Notes under the pieces: generated by a model
The model's input: only the letters and a program-made list of their open reading frames with translations
The model's database searches: none
What the model was told of the DNA's origin: nothing
NCBI GenBank assembly: GCA_945863205.1
Contig: CAMAZK010000002.1
Location: forward strand, 1-64,000
Source of the DNA: Akkermansia muciniphila
GTDB lineage: Bacteria; Verrucomicrobiota; Verrucomicrobiia; Verrucomicrobiales; Verrucomicrobiaceae
Direction of reading: 5' to 3'
DNA length: 64,000 bases
Shown here: positions 1 to 8,919 of the stretch, piece by piece
Layout: each line of letters opens with the position of its first letter
How positions within the stretch are numbered: position 1 is the first letter of the stretch
Made by a program: the position numbers and the translations under genes

Positions 1-447
1 AGCGGTCAAAGAGATGCCATCCAGGCAGATCGAGCCCTTCGGAATGACCAAACCGCGTTGTTCCGCCGGAATCTCGACCTCCAGCCGATGATCCTGCCCA
101 CGCTCGCTCCAGTCCAGCACCTTCACCGTCGCATCCACGTGTCCCTGCACGAAATGACCGCCAAACCGCGCCCCCATGGCCATCGCACGCTCCAGATTGA
201 CCCGTGAGCCGGTCTTCAGATCACCCAGACTCGTCACCTTCAGCGTTTGCATCAGCAGATCAAAGCAAGCTGTCTGCGCCGCTGCATCCTTTGACGTCAC
301 CGTCAGGCAGCAGCCGTTCACCGCCACGCTTTCGCCATCGGCGAGTTCGGCAGCCGTTGCACCGACCTTCAATGTCAGCCGCGCACTCTCTCCGCGTGGT
401 TCGAGGGAAATGACGCTGCCGGTGGTTTCTACGAGGCCTGTGAACAT
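1..447 (-). CDS. ribE: Riboflavin synthase alpha chain, N-terminal part (runs off window start)
   Basis: Reverse-strand reading gives MFTGLVETTGSVISLEPRGESARLTLKV...VNGCCLTVTS...GHFVQGHVD, typical of riboflavin synthase; absent from the ORF track because it has no stop in the window. Confidence 0.9.
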   Translation of the reverse strand, partial: MFTGLVETTGSVISLEPRGESARLTLKVGATAAELADGESVAVNGCCLTVTSKDAAAQTACFDLLMQTLKVTSLGDLKTGSRVNLERAMAMGARFGGHFVQGHVDATVKVLDWSERGQDHRLEVEIPAEQRGLVIPKGSICLDGISLTA

Positions 448-496
448 GCGACGATCTACTGCGGTGAAGTGATCCTGTCGATTTGATGTTCTCAAA

Positions 497-1324
497 TCAC
501 CCAAGAAGCGCCGACGCATTCCCCCAATGAATCGACGCCGTCTGCGCGGGGTCGAGAGCGGACTCCTGCACCTTCAAGCGGGCGGACTCCCAGTAGAACA
601 CGGGGGCGAATGAGCCGAAGACGAGTCGCTCCAAAGGCCAGATTTTGAGCAGATTCTCGACGCCGCCGACGCCTTCGATCATGGCGAAGTCGAGTGTCGT
701 GTTCGGGCATTCCTGCAGGTGGAGCAGCACCATGGAGGCATTGGCATTGAGGATCATCACCCTCGCGTCCGGCATTTCCTTCATCAGGTCGGGCAGGGGC
801 TTCAGATCGACAGGCGGCACGCGCACCTGCGGGTTCTGCGTGCGTTCGTCCTCCATCTGCGTCACGACCTGGACCAGCAGGTGGTGTTTCGTCGCCAAAG
901 CCAGCAGCTCACGAAAAGCGGACGCTTCGAGCGTGTGGCCGTGGTAGTTCGGATGCAGGCGGATGACGCGCATGCCGTGATCTTCGGCGCAGCGCTTCAC
1001 GTCGTCCTGCCAGGCGGGCAGCGTGAGGTTCACCGCTCCGCAGGGCCGGAAGATGGCGTCCGACTTGCAGCGTTCCGCCGTCAGCCGGTTCACATCGGTC
1101 ACATCGCGACGCAACAACCCCTCGAAAGCCCCCACCCAGGCCTCGGTGACGCCGCGCTGCCGCAGATTTTCAGCAAAGGCGGCGGAATCCTCCCCATCAA
1201 GCCGGCGGAACGGGTGGGAACCGAGATAGACGTGGCAATCCGTCAGTCGCGCCGACTCTGCCGCGCCCAGCGAGGATGCGGCTAGCGTGACGGAGGTGCG
1301 TAGCAGAAACTTCCGGCGGTTCAT
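497..1324 (-). CDS. Amidohydrolase-family protein with Tat/signal-like N-terminus
   Basis: MNRRKFLLRTSVTLAASSLGAAE start, TIM-barrel amidohydrolase-like sequence (IRLHPNYHG); start set inside the longer ORF. Confidence 0.7.
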   Translation of the reverse strand: MNRRKFLLRTSVTLAASSLGAAESARLTDCHVYLGSHPFRRLDGEDSAAFAENLRQRGVTEAWVGAFEGLLRRDVTDVNRLTAERCKSDAIFRPCGAVNLTLPAWQDDVKRCAEDHGMRVIRLHPNYHGHTLEASAFRELLALATKHHLLVQVVTQMEDERTQNPQVRVPPVDLKPLPDLMKEMPDARVMILNANASMVLLHLQECPNTTLDFAMIEGVGGVENLLKIWPLERLVFGSFAPVFYWESARLKVQESALDPAQTASIHWGNASALLG

Positions 1325-1343
1325 GGGAGAGACGGGTGAAAAG

Positions 1344-2129
1344 TTAAGCCTTGATGCCCTTTGCCTGGAGAATGGGCAGCAGCAGGCCGCGCAGGTTGTC
1401 ACAGAAGATTTTCTGTTTGTCGGCATCGCTGATCTTGGCGCCGTGGACCTTCGCCAACTGGCTTGCAAAGCTGCGCCCGCCGCCGTCGCTGCCGTAAATG
1501 ACGCGCGAGGCGCCCAGTTCACGCACCGCCATCTCGGTAAAGCCGGCGGTGGGGTCTGAGCCCGCCAGATCGGCGTAGAGATTGGCTTGGGCACGAATCG
1601 CGCGGATGCCGGGTTCCCAGCTGCCGCCGGTGTGCCCGCAAATGATGGGCACGTTGGGAAACCTCCGCGCCAGCGCCACGAGATCGTCGGGACTCGATTC
1701 GCCGGGATAGTTGCCGTTCGTCTTGAACCAGGTGTGCTGGAAGATCACGGCCTTCAGCTCCGCCGCCCGCCGGATGATGGCGTCGATGGCCGGTACGCTG
1801 CATTTTTCCGCCACCCAAAGTTTCACGCCGACCATCGGTCCGTCGGCCACGCAGCGCTCGAGTTCAGCCAGGCTCTCCTCCGGATATTTCGCGCTGAGAT
1901 AGACGAATCCGAAAGCGCGGTCCGGGTATTTGGCGATCGCCCGCAGCACTTCGCTGTTTTGCCGGACCAGGTCGGCGGGAGCCGGATCCTGCGCCCACTT
2001 CATGCCCATGTAAACGCACAGACGCTCGACCCCCATGCGATCCGCAAAGACCAGCAGCGCCTCCAAGCGCTCCTCCGGCGTGAGGCCGGAGACTCCTGAA
2101 AGATGGCAGTGTAGGTCCCAGATGCGCAT
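1344..2129 (-). CDS. Amidohydrolase-family metal-dependent hydrolase
   Basis: MRIWDLHCHLSG metal-binding start, CGHTGGSWEPG and YGSDGG motifs. Confidence 0.8.
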   Translation of the reverse strand: MRIWDLHCHLSGVSGLTPEERLEALLVFADRMGVERLCVYMGMKWAQDPAPADLVRQNSEVLRAIAKYPDRAFGFVYLSAKYPEESLAELERCVADGPMVGVKLWVAEKCSVPAIDAIIRRAAELKAVIFQHTWFKTNGNYPGESSPDDLVALARRFPNVPIICGHTGGSWEPGIRAIRAQANLYADLAGSDPTAGFTEMAVRELGASRVIYGSDGGGRSFASQLAKVHGAKISDADKQKIFCDNLRGLLLPILQAKGIKA

Positions 2130-2205
2130 GACAAAAACAGTGAAGCGGCCACGCCCGCCTGTCACAAGGTTTTCTTTTGCAGCAGATCCGGCGTCCCAGG
2201 CCCGT

Positions 2206-4905
2206 ATGGCTTCTGCCGTGCCCCGCCGCCTCATCCAGCTTGGTGCCCTTCTGCTCTCCACGAGTCTCCTCGCGGCGGAGCATTGGGCCTTTCAGCCGCT
2301 GAAGCCGGGCGCAGAGCAGAGCATCGACGCCTACATTCAAAAGAAGCTTGTCGAAAACGGCCTGAAGCCCTCACCGCGTGCAGATGCGCGCACCTTGATC
2401 CGCCGCGCTTCGTTTGATCTCACCGGCCTGCCGCCGTCGGACGTGTGCGACACGTCCGACCTGTCTGACTCGGACTTCGCAGCGCTCGTGGACAAGCTTC
2501 TCTCAAGTCCCCACTACGGAGAGCACTGGGCCCGCCACTGGCTGGACGTGGCCCGATACTCGGACACAAAGGGCTACGTCTATGCCCGCGAGGAGAAGAA
2601 CTGGGTGCATGCCACGCCGTATCGTGACTGGGTCGTGGGGGCGCTCAACGACGACATGCCCTACGACCGCTTCCTGCTCCTGCAGATCGCCGCGGACCAG
2701 GTCGTTCCCCCAAAGTCGCCCGATCTCGCGGCGATGGGCTTTCTCACGCTCGGGCGGCGCTTTCTTGGCGTGACCCATGACATCATCGACGATCGCATTG
2801 ATGTCGTCACTCGTGGCACGCTCGGGCTCACCGTCGCCTGTGCCCGTTGTCACGATCACAAGTTCGATCCCATCCCCACACGCAACTACTACGCGCTCTA
2901 TGGCGTCTTCCAAAGCAGCGCGGAGGCGCTCGTGCCCTGCGCGGACCGTGAAAACGCCGAACTCGCGGCGCTGGTGAAAAAGAATCACGACTTGATGACC
3001 AAGCGCCGCGAAGAGCAGATGGCACGCACGCGTGCACGGGCAGCCGACTACCTCTCCGCACAAAACGAGCTCGAAAAATACCCGGAGGAAGTCTTCGGCC
3101 AGCTCCTCGACGAGAAGGATCTCAACCCGTTCATCGTGCATCGCTGGAAAGCCTGGCTGGAAAAGCATCCGAACGTCGAAATCACCGACGAAGTGCTCAA
3201 GGGCGCTGATTCTCCCGCTTTTGTGCCTGACGAGCACATCGCGAACAACGAGATGTACTTCCCAAATGGCATCACCACCGAGCTGTGGAAGTCGCAGGCC
3301 GAGGTGGACCGCTTCCTCATCAAAACCAGCACCGCACCGGCTCATGCGACCATCCTGATGGATCGCGCATCGCCGAGCACGCCGCGTGTCTTCACGCGTG
3401 GAAATCCGCTCACCAAAGGAGACGAGGTTCCGCGTCAGTTCCTGAGCCTTTTCGGCGATCAACAGCCCTTTAAGAAAGGCAGCGGTCGCCTGGAGCTCGC
3501 GCAGGCCATCATCGACCCGCGCAATCCGCTCACCGCCCGCGTGATGGTGAACCGCATCTGGCAGCATCACTTCGGACGCGGCCTCGTCAGCACGCCGAGC
3601 GACTTTGGCAAGCAGGGCAGCCCGCCGAGTCATCCCGAACTGCTCGACTGGCTGGCCGCCGAGTTCATCCGCAGCGGCTGGAGCATCAAGCACATGCACC
3701 GGCTCATCATGCTGTCGGACACTTACCAGCAGCGGAGTGATGGAGTGGTGGAGAAATGGAGGAATGCACAGCACTCCAATACTCCGACACTCCAATACTC
3801 CGCCTCAAATCAGCTCGATCCCGACAACAAGTTCCTCGCCCGCTTCACCCCGCACCGCCTCAGCTTCGAGGAAGCACGCGACGCGTGGCTGGCCGCCGCA
3901 GGTCGGCTGAATCTGCGCGTCGGTGGTCGTCCCGAAGGATTGTTCGCAGCCAGCAACACCCGCCGCACGCTCTACGCGCTCGTGGACCGGCAAAACGTAC
4001 CAACGGTCATGACCACCTTCGACTTCGCCAATCCCGATCTCTCCATCCCCCAACGCAACGAAACCACCGTGCCGCAGCAGGCGCTCTTCGGCATGAATCA
4101 CCCCTTCGTCGTCCAACAGGCCAAAGCGCTCGTAAAGTGGTCCGCTCAGTCCCCTGAGCGGCGCTCCACTAACACAGACCGGGTTGAGGTCATCTATCAA
4201 AAGCTCTTCCAGCGCAATCCCACGCCGGACGAAATGTCCTCCGCGCTCACATTCGTCCAAAGCGACATCACGCCACCAGCCTTCGTCGAATCCGATCATG
4301 CGAAGGCCTGGCAGTACGGCTACGGCGAATGGGACGAGGCCACAGGTCGCGTGAAGACATTCACGCTCCTGCCGCATTTCACCGGCCACGCCTGGCAGGG
4401 AGCCGAAGACTGGCCGAACAAGGAACTCGGCTGGGCGCAACTCACCGCCGAGGGCGGCCATCCGGGCAACAACCGCCAGCACGCCGTCGTGCGCCGCTGG
4501 ATCGCTCCGGCAGACGGCAGGTACGACCTGCACTCCACCTTGACCCACGAACCGAAGGTCGGCGATGGCATCCGCGCCTTCGTCAGCCACTCCCGCCTCG
4601 GCAAACTTCTCGGCGTCAAGCTCCAGGCTTCCAAAGCTGACCTCAGCCTCGCCGCCATTCCGTTTCGAGTCGGCGAAACACTCGATTTCATCGTCGATAT
4701 CGACCTCGGTCTGAACAGCGACCAGTTCCTGTGGTCTCCGCAGCTCAGCACCGCTCAAACCATCGCCGGTTCCGGCGGAGACACACCCGCCGAGAGCTGG
4801 GATACAAAACAAGACTTCACCTCCGCACCGAAAACCACCCTCTCCTCCTGGGAGCAGCTCGCTCAGGTGCTGATGCTGTCGAACGAGTTCATGTTTGTGG
4901 ATTGA
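2206..4905 (+). CDS. Secreted DUF1549/DUF1553 domain protein
   Basis: Signal peptide MASAVPRRLIQLGALLLSTSLLAAE; HWARHWLDVARYSDTKGY, CARCHDHKFDPI, RVMVNRIWQHHFGRGLV motifs. Confidence 0.9.
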   Translation: MASAVPRRLIQLGALLLSTSLLAAEHWAFQPLKPGAEQSIDAYIQKKLVENGLKPSPRADARTLIRRASFDLTGLPPSDVCDTSDLSDSDFAALVDKLLSSPHYGEHWARHWLDVARYSDTKGYVYAREEKNWVHATPYRDWVVGALNDDMPYDRFLLLQIAADQVVPPKSPDLAAMGFLTLGRRFLGVTHDIIDDRIDVVTRGTLGLTVACARCHDHKFDPIPTRNYYALYGVFQSSAEALVPCADRENAELAALVKKNHDLMTKRREEQMARTRARAADYLSAQNELEKYPEEVFGQLLDEKDLNPFIVHRWKAWLEKHPNVEITDEVLKGADSPAFVPDEHIANNEMYFPNGITTELWKSQAEVDRFLIKTSTAPAHATILMDRASPSTPRVFTRGNPLTKGDEVPRQFLSLFGDQQPFKKGSGRLELAQAIIDPRNPLTARVMVNRIWQHHFGRGLVSTPSDFGKQGSPPSHPELLDWLAAEFIRSGWSIKHMHRLIMLSDTYQQRSDGVVEKWRNAQHSNTPTLQYSASNQLDPDNKFLARFTPHRLSFEEARDAWLAAAGRLNLRVGGRPEGLFAASNTRRTLYALVDRQNVPTVMTTFDFANPDLSIPQRNETTVPQQALFGMNHPFVVQQAKALVKWSAQSPERRSTNTDRVEVIYQKLFQRNPTPDEMSSALTFVQSDITPPAFVESDHAKAWQYGYGEWDEATGRVKTFTLLPHFTGHAWQGAEDWPNKELGWAQLTAEGGHPGNNRQHAVVRRWIAPADGRYDLHSTLTHEPKVGDGIRAFVSHSRLGKLLGVKLQASKADLSLAAIPFRVGETLDFIVDIDLGLNSDQFLWSPQLSTAQTIAGSGGDTPAESWDTKQDFTSAPKTTLSSWEQLAQVLMLSNEFMFVD

Positions 4906-5229
4906 GCGTCGTGGGGTGAGGGAATCATGTTCTGCGGCCTTTGCACACCGTCCGGCTGACGACAGCGGGACCGCTCCGAAGGTTGCCCACCGCACTCCGC
5001 GCAGCAGGTTGTGTCGCCGGAATGATGTATTCGCTGGCAAAGCCGGGCCAAAGCAATCCTGACCTGTAGCTCGTCTAAGATCTCTTCATCAAGTTCACCT
5101 GCGAATCTGCCAGACGCGGTTTGGCGAGCTGAAGCTCTTGTTTGCCGGGCAGGCTGATGTCCCTGCCGCGAACAATCCTGCGCATGCTCGTCCGAATCCG
5201 GTGTTCGCAGCTTCCGCCATTCTTGAGGC

Positions 5230-6363
5230 TCACGGCATCTTCACTGCATCGATGTCGCGAAGCTTTACCTTCAGCAGTTCGACACTTTGTTTGCCACCTG
5301 CAAAGGCGATGAACAAGCTGTCGCCGTGTTCGATGACGTGCGGATAATCAATGTGACGACCGCCGACGAGGTAGAGCATCTTGGTGAAGACGAGGCCGTC
5401 TTCGCTGATCGAAAGCGTGAGTGGATCGCGCTTCTTCGGGTTCGGATTCGAGACGAGAACGTAGCGGCCATCGCGGAGGCGGAGGCCACTGATTTTAGAG
5501 GTGGCGTCGGGGAAATTGGTCTTCTGCGGCGTGCTCCAGGTGCGGCCATCGTCTTTGGAGAAGGCGCGGTAGAGGAAGCCGCTGCGGCGGTTGTCGCGGA
5601 AGACGGCAGCAAGCGTCTGATCCGGCAAAATCCACCAATCGGGCTCCTCGGCTTTCAGCTCGGAGGCGCTGCCGAGCACCGGAAAAGACTGCCAATAACC
5701 GAGCGACTTCACGCCGCCGACGAGGAAGTGAACGCCGCTCGTTTTGTAGTCGTGCTGGCGACGCGACATCATCCAGTCGCCAGTGCGCAGCTTCATCGGT
5801 GGGAAGTTGTTGATCGAATCATCAAAGACGAGGCCTGCATCGCGCCACTCGCCGGAGGCTTTGTCGAAGCGGAAGGCACGCAGTTCGAGGCTGGGGCCGA
5901 AAAAGCCCGCCGCCTCGTCCAATGAGGCCAGCGCGAGCAGTTCGCCTTCGTGCTGCCAAAAGCCGCGTGAGATCCAGCGCATGCCTTTGTCCGTGCGAGT
6001 GCCGTAATGTGGCGAATCGGGACCCGAGTTCGGCGGAATCGGCGTGAGAAACTTCGGCGTGCTCCATTTCAAACCATCGGCACTCGTCGCGAACTTCACC
6101 CGCTGCCCCACACGATCTTCCACGCCCGGTCCATCGCTCCACATGGCCCAAAACTGGCCGTCGTGATGTGCGAGGTAGTTGTGCTGGTTCACGCCCTTCA
6201 CGGAGCGGACATTGTTGATCACGACATGCTCGCTTGGCACCTTCGGGAGCGCGGCGAAGTCGATCTGATGCGTGTTTTCTGGCACCCAAGGGCCGGCGAG
6301 CATGATGGGCGAGTCTGCCGCGAGGGCGGATGCGGTGAGAGATGCCAAGAGGATCGATTTCAT
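5230..6363 (-). CDS. Exo-alpha-sialidase/BNR-like secreted protein
   Basis: Signal peptide MKSILLASLTASALAADS; repeated SxDGxxW Asp-box-like motifs. Confidence 0.65.
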   Translation of the reverse strand: MKSILLASLTASALAADSPIMLAGPWVPENTHQIDFAALPKVPSEHVVINNVRSVKGVNQHNYLAHHDGQFWAMWSDGPGVEDRVGQRVKFATSADGLKWSTPKFLTPIPPNSGPDSPHYGTRTDKGMRWISRGFWQHEGELLALASLDEAAGFFGPSLELRAFRFDKASGEWRDAGLVFDDSINNFPPMKLRTGDWMMSRRQHDYKTSGVHFLVGGVKSLGYWQSFPVLGSASELKAEEPDWWILPDQTLAAVFRDNRRSGFLYRAFSKDDGRTWSTPQKTNFPDATSKISGLRLRDGRYVLVSNPNPKKRDPLTLSISEDGLVFTKMLYLVGGRHIDYPHVIEHGDSLFIAFAGGKQSVELLKVKLRDIDAVKMP

Positions 6364-6367
6364 AATG

Positions 6368-6425
6368 GTAGATTCGATTGGCAATCGAATCATCTGGGTG
6401 GTTCGGATTCGAGTGCCACTCGAGT
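6368..6425. repeat. REP-like element, two hairpins (GTAG-ATTCGATTGGCAATCGAAT and TTCGAGTGCCACTCGAG)
   Basis: Direct reading: GTAG foot plus palindrome, second palindrome with compensatory base changes. Confidence 0.8.
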
Positions 6426-6430
6426 CTGCG

Positions 6431-7792
6431 TCACTGCGGCCACTGGCCATCGACGATGGGTTTTGTCGTGAGCTTGGCGGGATCGACAACGACGTGTTTC
6501 ACCTTCTGGCGTTTCCAAGTGTAGGTGATGTGGACGAGGCCATCCTTGGTCTGGATGATGGCGGGATAGCTGTATTCGCCAGGATCGCTTTCGAGCACGA
6601 GCGCGGCGTTCCATGTCTGCGCGTCTTTGCTGGTGGCGAGGTTCAGCGGGGTGCGTTTGCCGCCCCATTTGCCGGGTGTGCCGGCGATGTGATTGTAAAT
6701 GATGAGATGCGTGCCATCGGCGAGTGTCACCGCATCGGTGCCGCTGTTGTTGTTCGGCAGGGTGCCGAGTTTCATCTCGCTCCAGGTCTTGCCGCCGTCG
6801 GTGCTGCAGATTTCAAACACGCGATCCTGTCGTGAACGGCCAAGGGCGAGGAGCTTGTCCCCACCGAGGGAGAGGATGCTCGGCTGGATGGCTTGGATGG
6901 TTTTGCCATCATGAGTCGGCGGTGTGCGCTCCCAGGTTTTGCCAAAGTCACGAGTGCGCTCGAAATGGACGCTCCAGGTTTCTTTTTCGCCTTTTTGCGC
7001 GGCGGGTGTCTCCTCGCTCGTCGGGCAGAGGATGCTGCCATCGGCAAGTTGCACGGGTTTGTTTTTCACCGGGCCGAGAATGCCTGCGGGGAGGCGACGC
7101 GGCTGTTCCCAGGTTTTTCCGCCGTCCATGGAGGTGGTCAGCATGCCCCACCAAGTTTGTGGTGAGGGGCCGGCTTTGCAAAAGAGCATCAAAGGGCCGT
7201 CCTTCGGCTGGAACAGCACGGGATTCCAGGTCGGATGACGCACCGCTTTGCCATCGGTGAGCGTGTGCTGGATGCCATTCGCCACTTCGATGCTCTCAGT
7301 CCACTTGCCATCGACAGAACGCGAGACCCAGATGCCGACATCCGGGTTCTTTTCATGCGTGCCACCAAACCACGCGGCCACAAGGCCGGTGGGCGTCTCA
7401 GCGATGGTCGTTGCGTGGATCTGCGGGTAAGGGCCGGTGTCGTAGATGTATTCGGTGGTGAGGATGGCGGGATCGGCGGCAATCGATTGCCAGGAGGTGA
7501 GTTCGTAGCTGCCATCGAGCTTGCGCCAGACGACGGCATCGGCCTTTCGACCATCAGAAGTGGTCAGCTTGAGCTTGTAGTTGATCCCTGCGACGACTTG
7601 CTGCTCAGCGGCGTTGACGCTTTGCAGCGTGAGTTTGGCCTCGTGGGCTTTGACGGCAAATTGCGCTGCCTTGAGCACTTCGGCATCGGTGTTTCCCGCC
7701 TGGCTGAATCCGCCTGGGAGCGGCGGCTGCTGGCCATGCGAGGCGGGAACGATGGCGAGTATGAGGAACGTGAAGAGAAGGGTTGGCTTCAT
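6431..7792 (-). CDS. Cystatin-like domain fused to BNR/sialidase-like domain, secreted
   Basis: N-terminus GGF...NTDAEVLKAAQFAVKAHE...EQQVVAGINYKLKLTTSDG matches the cystatin G...QxVxG pattern; C-terminal Asp-box-like repeats. Confidence 0.75.
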   Translation of the reverse strand: MKPTLLFTFLILAIVPASHGQQPPLPGGFSQAGNTDAEVLKAAQFAVKAHEAKLTLQSVNAAEQQVVAGINYKLKLTTSDGRKADAVVWRKLDGSYELTSWQSIAADPAILTTEYIYDTGPYPQIHATTIAETPTGLVAAWFGGTHEKNPDVGIWVSRSVDGKWTESIEVANGIQHTLTDGKAVRHPTWNPVLFQPKDGPLMLFCKAGPSPQTWWGMLTTSMDGGKTWEQPRRLPAGILGPVKNKPVQLADGSILCPTSEETPAAQKGEKETWSVHFERTRDFGKTWERTPPTHDGKTIQAIQPSILSLGGDKLLALGRSRQDRVFEICSTDGGKTWSEMKLGTLPNNNSGTDAVTLADGTHLIIYNHIAGTPGKWGGKRTPLNLATSKDAQTWNAALVLESDPGEYSYPAIIQTKDGLVHITYTWKRQKVKHVVVDPAKLTTKPIVDGQWPQ

Positions 7793-7801
7793 GAGGATGG
7801 A

Positions 7802-7883
7802 GTAGCTTCGATTGGCAATCGAAGTGGTTTGGGTGGGGGCGTGAAGAAGGAGCCGTATGGCTTCGATTGCCAATCGAAGCTAC
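7802..7883. repeat. Inverted pair of GTAG-CTTCGATTGGCAATCGAAG hairpins (BIME-like)
   Basis: gtagcttcgattggcaatcgaag at 7802-7824 and its reverse complement at 7861-7883. Confidence 0.9.
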
Positions 7884-8785
7884 AAGAGGCCGAGGGCGGC
7901 GAGTCTTTCGCGAATGATCTCTCTTTCTGCATCGCGGAAACGATGGAAGGGCTCGGCCATGTGGTCTTCGCAGATGCCGAGGAGGCTGAGAGCGCACTTG
8001 AGGCCTTTGATGATGGCGCTCTTGTGCTTGCCGACGGTGTAGATGGCTCCGGCGAGCTGCATGACCTGCGCGTGAAGCTCCCGGGTGCGCTTCAAATCCT
8101 GTGCGGCGGCGGCTTGATACATCTCGACGTAGAGCTTGGGATGCAGATTGGCACCGCCATTGATGCCGCCGTGGCCGCCGAGCAGCACGGCCTCGGCGGT
8201 GAGCTCTTCCGGGCCTACAAGCACGCTCCAATCCTGGCGCTGCTTGGCGACTTCGATCAAGCGGTGGAAGTAGATCATGTCGCACGAGCTGTCTTTGACG
8301 CCGCAGACGCCCGGCATGTCCAAAGCTCGTCGTACGAGGTCGATCTCGAAGCTGACCTTCGTCAAACCGGGCATGTTGTAGAGAAACAACGGCAGCGGCA
8401 TCTCAGCGACGAGGTCCTGCACATACTCGAGCATCTCCGGCGGCGCGGCGGGGAAGTAATACGGCGGCGCGAGCACCACATGCGTCGCGCCGGTGTCGGC
8501 GGAGTACTTCGCGAGGTTCACGCTTTCGGTGAAGGAGGTGTCCGTGATGCCGACCAGCACGGGCACGCGGCCCTTTGCGAGCTGGCAGGTCTTTTCGATC
8601 AATTCACGCCGCAGGCGGTAACTGAGGCTGGGGCCTTCGCCGGTGGTGCCGAGAATGAAGAGGCCGGAAACGCCGCCGCTGATGAGATGCTCGACGAGCC
8701 GCTCCAAACCGGCGATGTCGAGAGTGTCGCGATCACGCAAAGGTGTGACGAGAGGCGGGATGATGCCGGAGAGCGGTTGGGACAT
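7880..8785 (-). CDS. DapA/N-acetylneuraminate lyase family protein
   Basis: SGIIPPLVTPLRDRDTLD, GTTGEGPSLS, YNMPGLTK, GVKDSS Schiff-base region. Confidence 0.9.
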   Translation of the reverse strand: MSQPLSGIIPPLVTPLRDRDTLDIAGLERLVEHLISGGVSGLFILGTTGEGPSLSYRLRRELIEKTCQLAKGRVPVLVGITDTSFTESVNLAKYSADTGATHVVLAPPYYFPAAPPEMLEYVQDLVAEMPLPLFLYNMPGLTKVSFEIDLVRRALDMPGVCGVKDSSCDMIYFHRLIEVAKQRQDWSVLVGPEELTAEAVLLGGHGGINGGANLHPKLYVEMYQAAAAQDLKRTRELHAQVMQLAGAIYTVGKHKSAIIKGLKCALSLLGICEDHMAEPFHRFRDAEREIIRERLAALGLL

Positions 8786-8919
8786 GCGTTGGAAGGGACG
8801 GCAGGGCCGGGAAGATGGCAAGGAGGCGGTGCTGCGCATGTTTGGCGCTGAAATGACGATTCTTGACTCGCAATGGCAAGAATCGGCCGGATTGCGCCTT
8901 TGTGGGAGCCTCCTGTTTC

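Noticed and set aside
2503-3795. 430-aa ORF antisense to the DUF1553 gene
   Set aside because: High-GC shadow ORF; opposite strand encodes clearly conserved motifs
4906-5229. Possible tRNA or ncRNA in the 324-bp intergenic gap
   Set aside because: No cloverleaf or conserved T-loop (GGTTCGAATCC-like) seen by eye; would need tRNAscan/Infernal to be sure
6368-7883. Palindromes considered as a CRISPR array
   Set aside because: Only paired hairpins with irregular spacing, no regular spacers or cas genes
7235-8851. 538-aa plus-strand ORF opposite the dapA-like and sialidase genes
   Set aside because: Low-complexity Ala/Gly/Asp/His-rich antisense translation with no recognisable domain; spans two real genes
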